Below, piece by piece: positions 5,099-6,896 of a DNA stretch of 6,896 nt. How positions within the stretch are numbered: position 1 is the first letter of the stretch; every line of letters begins with the position of its first letter. This DNA comes from Burkholderiales bacterium (GTDB taxonomy: Bacteria > Pseudomonadota > Gammaproteobacteria > Burkholderiales > Burkholderiaceae). The stretch lies in the NCBI GenBank assembly GCA_947447845.1, contig CANFNO010000155.1, positions 1 to 6,896 of the forward strand. Direction: 5' to 3'. The notes beneath the pieces were generated by a model. It worked only from the letters and a program-made list of their open reading frames with translations, was not told where the DNA came from and did not search any database. Made by a program: the position numbers and the translations under genes.

Positions 5099-6070
5099 AT
5101 GACAAATTACAACCACTGGTTTATCCGCGCCCGGCTCAAGACCCGGCAATTGCTGTTGCTGGTGGCACTGGCCGAAGAGGGCAACATCCACCGCGCCGCC
5201 CAGGTGCTGAACATGAGCCAACCGGCTGCCAGCAAGTTGCTCAAGGATCTGGAAGACGTGCTGGAAGTGTCGCTGTTCGAGCGGCTGCCGCGTGGCATGC
5301 GCCCCACTTGGTACGGCGAAACCATGATCCGCCATGCCCGTGTGGCTCTGGCTTCGTTGAATCAAGCGCATGACGAACTGCAGGCCGCCAAAAGCGGGCA
5401 GTTCGGTCAAGTCAGCATTGGCGCCATCACGTCGCCAGGGCTGATGCTGCTACCCGAAGCGGTGCAGCGGGTAAAGGAGGATCACCCGGACCTGCGCGTC
5501 TCACTGCAAATCGAGACCAGCGACGTGCTGATCGAAAAACTCAACCAGAACAAACTGGACATTCTGGTGGCGCGCCTGTTTGCGCAGCATGACAAAAGCG
5601 ATTTGCGCTACGAAGTGTTGACTGAAGAGCCCATCTGCGTCGTGGCGCGGCCGGGGCACCCCATGCTGAAAGCCACCGGACTGACGTTGAATGACATGGC
5701 TGAAGCAGGCTGGATCGTGCCACCAGCGGGCAGCGTGCTGCGGCATCGCTTTGAGTTGATGTTTCAGGAGATCGGGTTGCGTGCGCCGGTGAACCTGATT
5801 GAGACCGGCGCCCTGCTTTTCACCAGCAAGATGCTGCAAATAAGCGACATGCTCAGCGTGCTGGCCACCGATGTGGCGCGCTATTACGAGGAGCACGGTC
5901 TGGTGGCCATTTTGCCCATCGACCTGCCTTGCCAGATGGAGGCCTTTGGCATCATCACCCGGCGCGACCGTTTGCTGTCTCCTGCGGGTGAAGTGATGCT
6001 GCGGGCGATTCGCGCCACAGCGCAAACGGTGTATGGGCTGATGCCAATGGAGGCACCTCCGCCAAGTTAA
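5099..6070 (+). CDS. LysR-family transcriptional regulator, GbpR-like
   Basis: This 323-residue DNA-binding regulator has the standard LysR layout. A winged helix-turn-helix occupies about residues 13-72, with recognition region NIHRAAQVLNMSQPAASKLL (29-48) followed by LFERLPRGMRPTWYGE (59-74). A linker helix (about 75-100) leads to a LysR substrate-binding domain (about 100-310). The HTH and wing sequence resembles GbpR, the regulator of galactose-binding-protein genes in Agrobacterium and Azospirillum; this is a recalled resemblance, not a search result. The ATG at 5099 is forced: an in-frame TGA lies at 5078-5080 with no other start between, and the next Met falls inside the HTH. The Shine-Dalgarno is poor. 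The gene is divergent from the sugar-transport operon, the classic arrangement for a LysR regulator controlling its neighbour and itself. The inducer is probably the sugar or a catabolic intermediate. It ends in TAA at 6068-6070, 19 bases from the convergent flagellin stop. Confidence 0.96.
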   Translation: MTNYNHWFIRARLKTRQLLLLVALAEEGNIHRAAQVLNMSQPAASKLLKDLEDVLEVSLFERLPRGMRPTWYGETMIRHARVALASLNQAHDELQAAKSGQFGQVSIGAITSPGLMLLPEAVQRVKEDHPDLRVSLQIETSDVLIEKLNQNKLDILVARLFAQHDKSDLRYEVLTEEPICVVARPGHPMLKATGLTLNDMAEAGWIVPPAGSVLRHRFELMFQEIGLRAPVNLIETGALLFTSKMLQISDMLSVLATDVARYYEEHGLVAILPIDLPCQMEAFGIITRRDRLLSPAGEVMLRAIRATAQTVYGLMPMEAPPPS

Positions 6071-6089
6071 ATATTCTTTTCCCAGCCAC

Positions 6090-6896
6090 TCAACGCAACA
6101 ACGCAAGCACATTACTCGCCAGATGATTGGCCTGCACCAGCATGGCCTGTGCTGCCTGCTGAAGGATCTGTTGTTTGGTCAGATTGGCAAGTTCCTGTGC
6201 ATAGTCGGCGTCCACTATGCGGCCCCGGGCTTGCGACAGGTTATCGCTGCCGGATTGCAAATTGGAGAGCGCATACAGCAACCGATTCTGGTAGGCACCC
6301 AAGGTGGCCCTGGCCTGATTCACACTCTCCAACGTGGCATCGACGCGCATGACGACTTCGATGGAGCTGGTCACGTTGAACAGGTTGACGGTGCCCAAAT
6401 TGCCATTGGTTTGACTGTCTGCCGCGTCGAAGGCGATCGACCCTCCGGGGTCGGCTTGCGCGCCCGAGACGGTAAAACTCTGCGTCGACAGCAGTTTCAT
6501 TTTTCCAGTGGTGGTATCGACCGTGGCGTAGATCCCTTTCGCCTTGCTCATGATGGCGCCAGCCAGCGCGTCCGCACTTGTAAAGTTGCCCACGATGTCG
6601 ACTTTGGGGCCTGAGCCGAACTGCAATTGCAAGTCACCGGCACCCAGAGTCAGCACGCCCGAGGACGCCTGTGCAAAGGTGGTGGCGCCGGTGCCGACAA
6701 AGCTACCCACTCCCGGCGGGCTCAGGCTTCCCACCTTGGCGATGCTGACGCCCGCTGCGGAGCCACTGACCTGGTACACCCCACTGAGTCCCGGGGCTGC
6801 ATCCAATTGCGCTTGAATATCGGCGATCAAACCACCGTCATTGCCGCTGTAGTTGGAATCGATATAGACCCGGTGACCATCGACGCTGAAGCCGGC
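6090..6896 (-). CDS. fliC: Flagellin, C-terminal 268 residues (partial, 5' end outside window)
   Basis: This is the subunit of the flagellar filament, exported through the flagellar secretion system. The frame is open to the right-hand window edge, so the N-terminal D0/D1 region is missing. The last ~90 residues are the conserved flagellin C-terminus: VDATLESVNQARATLGAYQN, then NLSQARGRIVDADYAQELAN, LTKQQILQQAAQAMLVQAN and the terminal SNVLALLR, which form the D1/D0 helices. Upstream is a variable, Gly/Ser/Thr-rich surface domain with two stretches like the flagellin hook IN motif: one beginning FSVDGHRVYIDSNYS near the edge (about 6890-6800), the other VDIVGNFTSADALAGAI at about 6600-6545. 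No cysteine is present in the visible part, as is usual for flagellins. It converges on the LysR gene, with no obvious terminator hairpin between. It is functionally unrelated to the sugar operon and marks the edge of a motility locus. It could be any of several paralogous flagellins. Confidence 0.94.
   Translation of the reverse strand, partial: AGFSVDGHRVYIDSNYSGNDGGLIADIQAQLDAAPGLSGVYQVSGSAAGVSIAKVGSLSPPGVGSFVGTGATTFAQASSGVLTLGAGDLQLQFGSGPKVDIVGNFTSADALAGAIMSKAKGIYATVDTTTGKMKLLSTQSFTVSGAQADPGGSIAFDAADSQTNGNLGTVNLFNVTSSIEVVMRVDATLESVNQARATLGAYQNRLLYALSNLQSGSDNLSQARGRIVDADYAQELANLTKQQILQQAAQAMLVQANHLASNVLALLR

Noticed and set aside
4881..5105. A 74-codon minus-strand open frame covering part of the divergent control region.
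   Set aside because: Its start lies inside the LysR gene, no Shine-Dalgarno is visible, and its product resembles no known small protein. The region is better explained as promoters and operators.
4894..5373. A 159-codon plus-strand open frame running from the control region into the LysR gene.
   Set aside because: It overlaps the helix-turn-helix part of a clear LysR protein in another frame and shows no family pattern.
6828..6830. TTG as a possible start codon of the flagellin-like protein.
   Set aside because: The frame continues without a stop to the window edge and the upstream residues extend a flagellin IN-like motif, so the codon is internal and the gene is simply cut by the window.
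1..6896. tRNA or rRNA genes, CRISPR arrays, insertion sequences, attachment sites and riboswitches.
   Set aside because: The coding sequence is almost continuous. No cloverleaf, regularly spaced repeat, transposase motif or terminal inverted repeat was seen, and the only long intergenic stretch shows just short palindromes.

Overview
The window reads as a chromosomal segment from a motile, GC-rich Gram-negative bacterium. It is most likely a betaproteobacterium of the order Burkholderiales, close to Comamonadaceae. This is inferred from the codon use, the protein style (RbsB/RbsA/RbsC-class sugar importer, GbpR-like LysR regulator, SMP-30 lactonase) and the flagellin. No sequence search was run, so the taxonomic placement is an inference.

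Layout. Positions 4729 down to 1 on the minus strand form one tightly packed operon: a periplasmic sugar-binding protein (4729-3719), a double-domain ABC ATPase (3714-2236), two different inner-membrane permeases (2239-1283 and 1286-309), and the N-terminal 94 residues of an SMP-30/gluconolactonase-type enzyme (284 to the window edge). The ATPase/permease and permease/permease junctions are 4-base ATGA overlaps, and the other gaps are 4 and 24 bases, so the set is almost certainly cotranscribed. Positions 4730-5098 are a 369-base divergent control region rich in short palindromes. On the plus strand, 5099-6070 encodes a LysR-type regulator resembling GbpR. It is followed after 19 bases by the convergent 3' end of a flagellin gene (6896-6090, minus strand, truncated by the window edge).

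How the parts fit. The binding protein would capture a sugar in the periplasm, the two permeases would form a heteromeric channel, and the ATPase would power uptake. The lactonase downstream suggests that the imported aldose (or a derivative) is oxidised to a lactone and then hydrolysed to an aldonic acid. The dehydrogenase and later steps would lie beyond position 1. The divergent LysR regulator is the natural candidate to control the operon in response to the sugar or a pathway intermediate. The substrate cannot be named from the sequence.

Nothing here looks like a wholly new system. The points most worth a second look are: a run of six A's directly before the stop of the first permease, which could allow slippage into the second permease; the concentration of non-canonical ATPase residues in one of the two composite nucleotide sites; a single cysteine pair in the binding protein; and the palindrome-rich control region.
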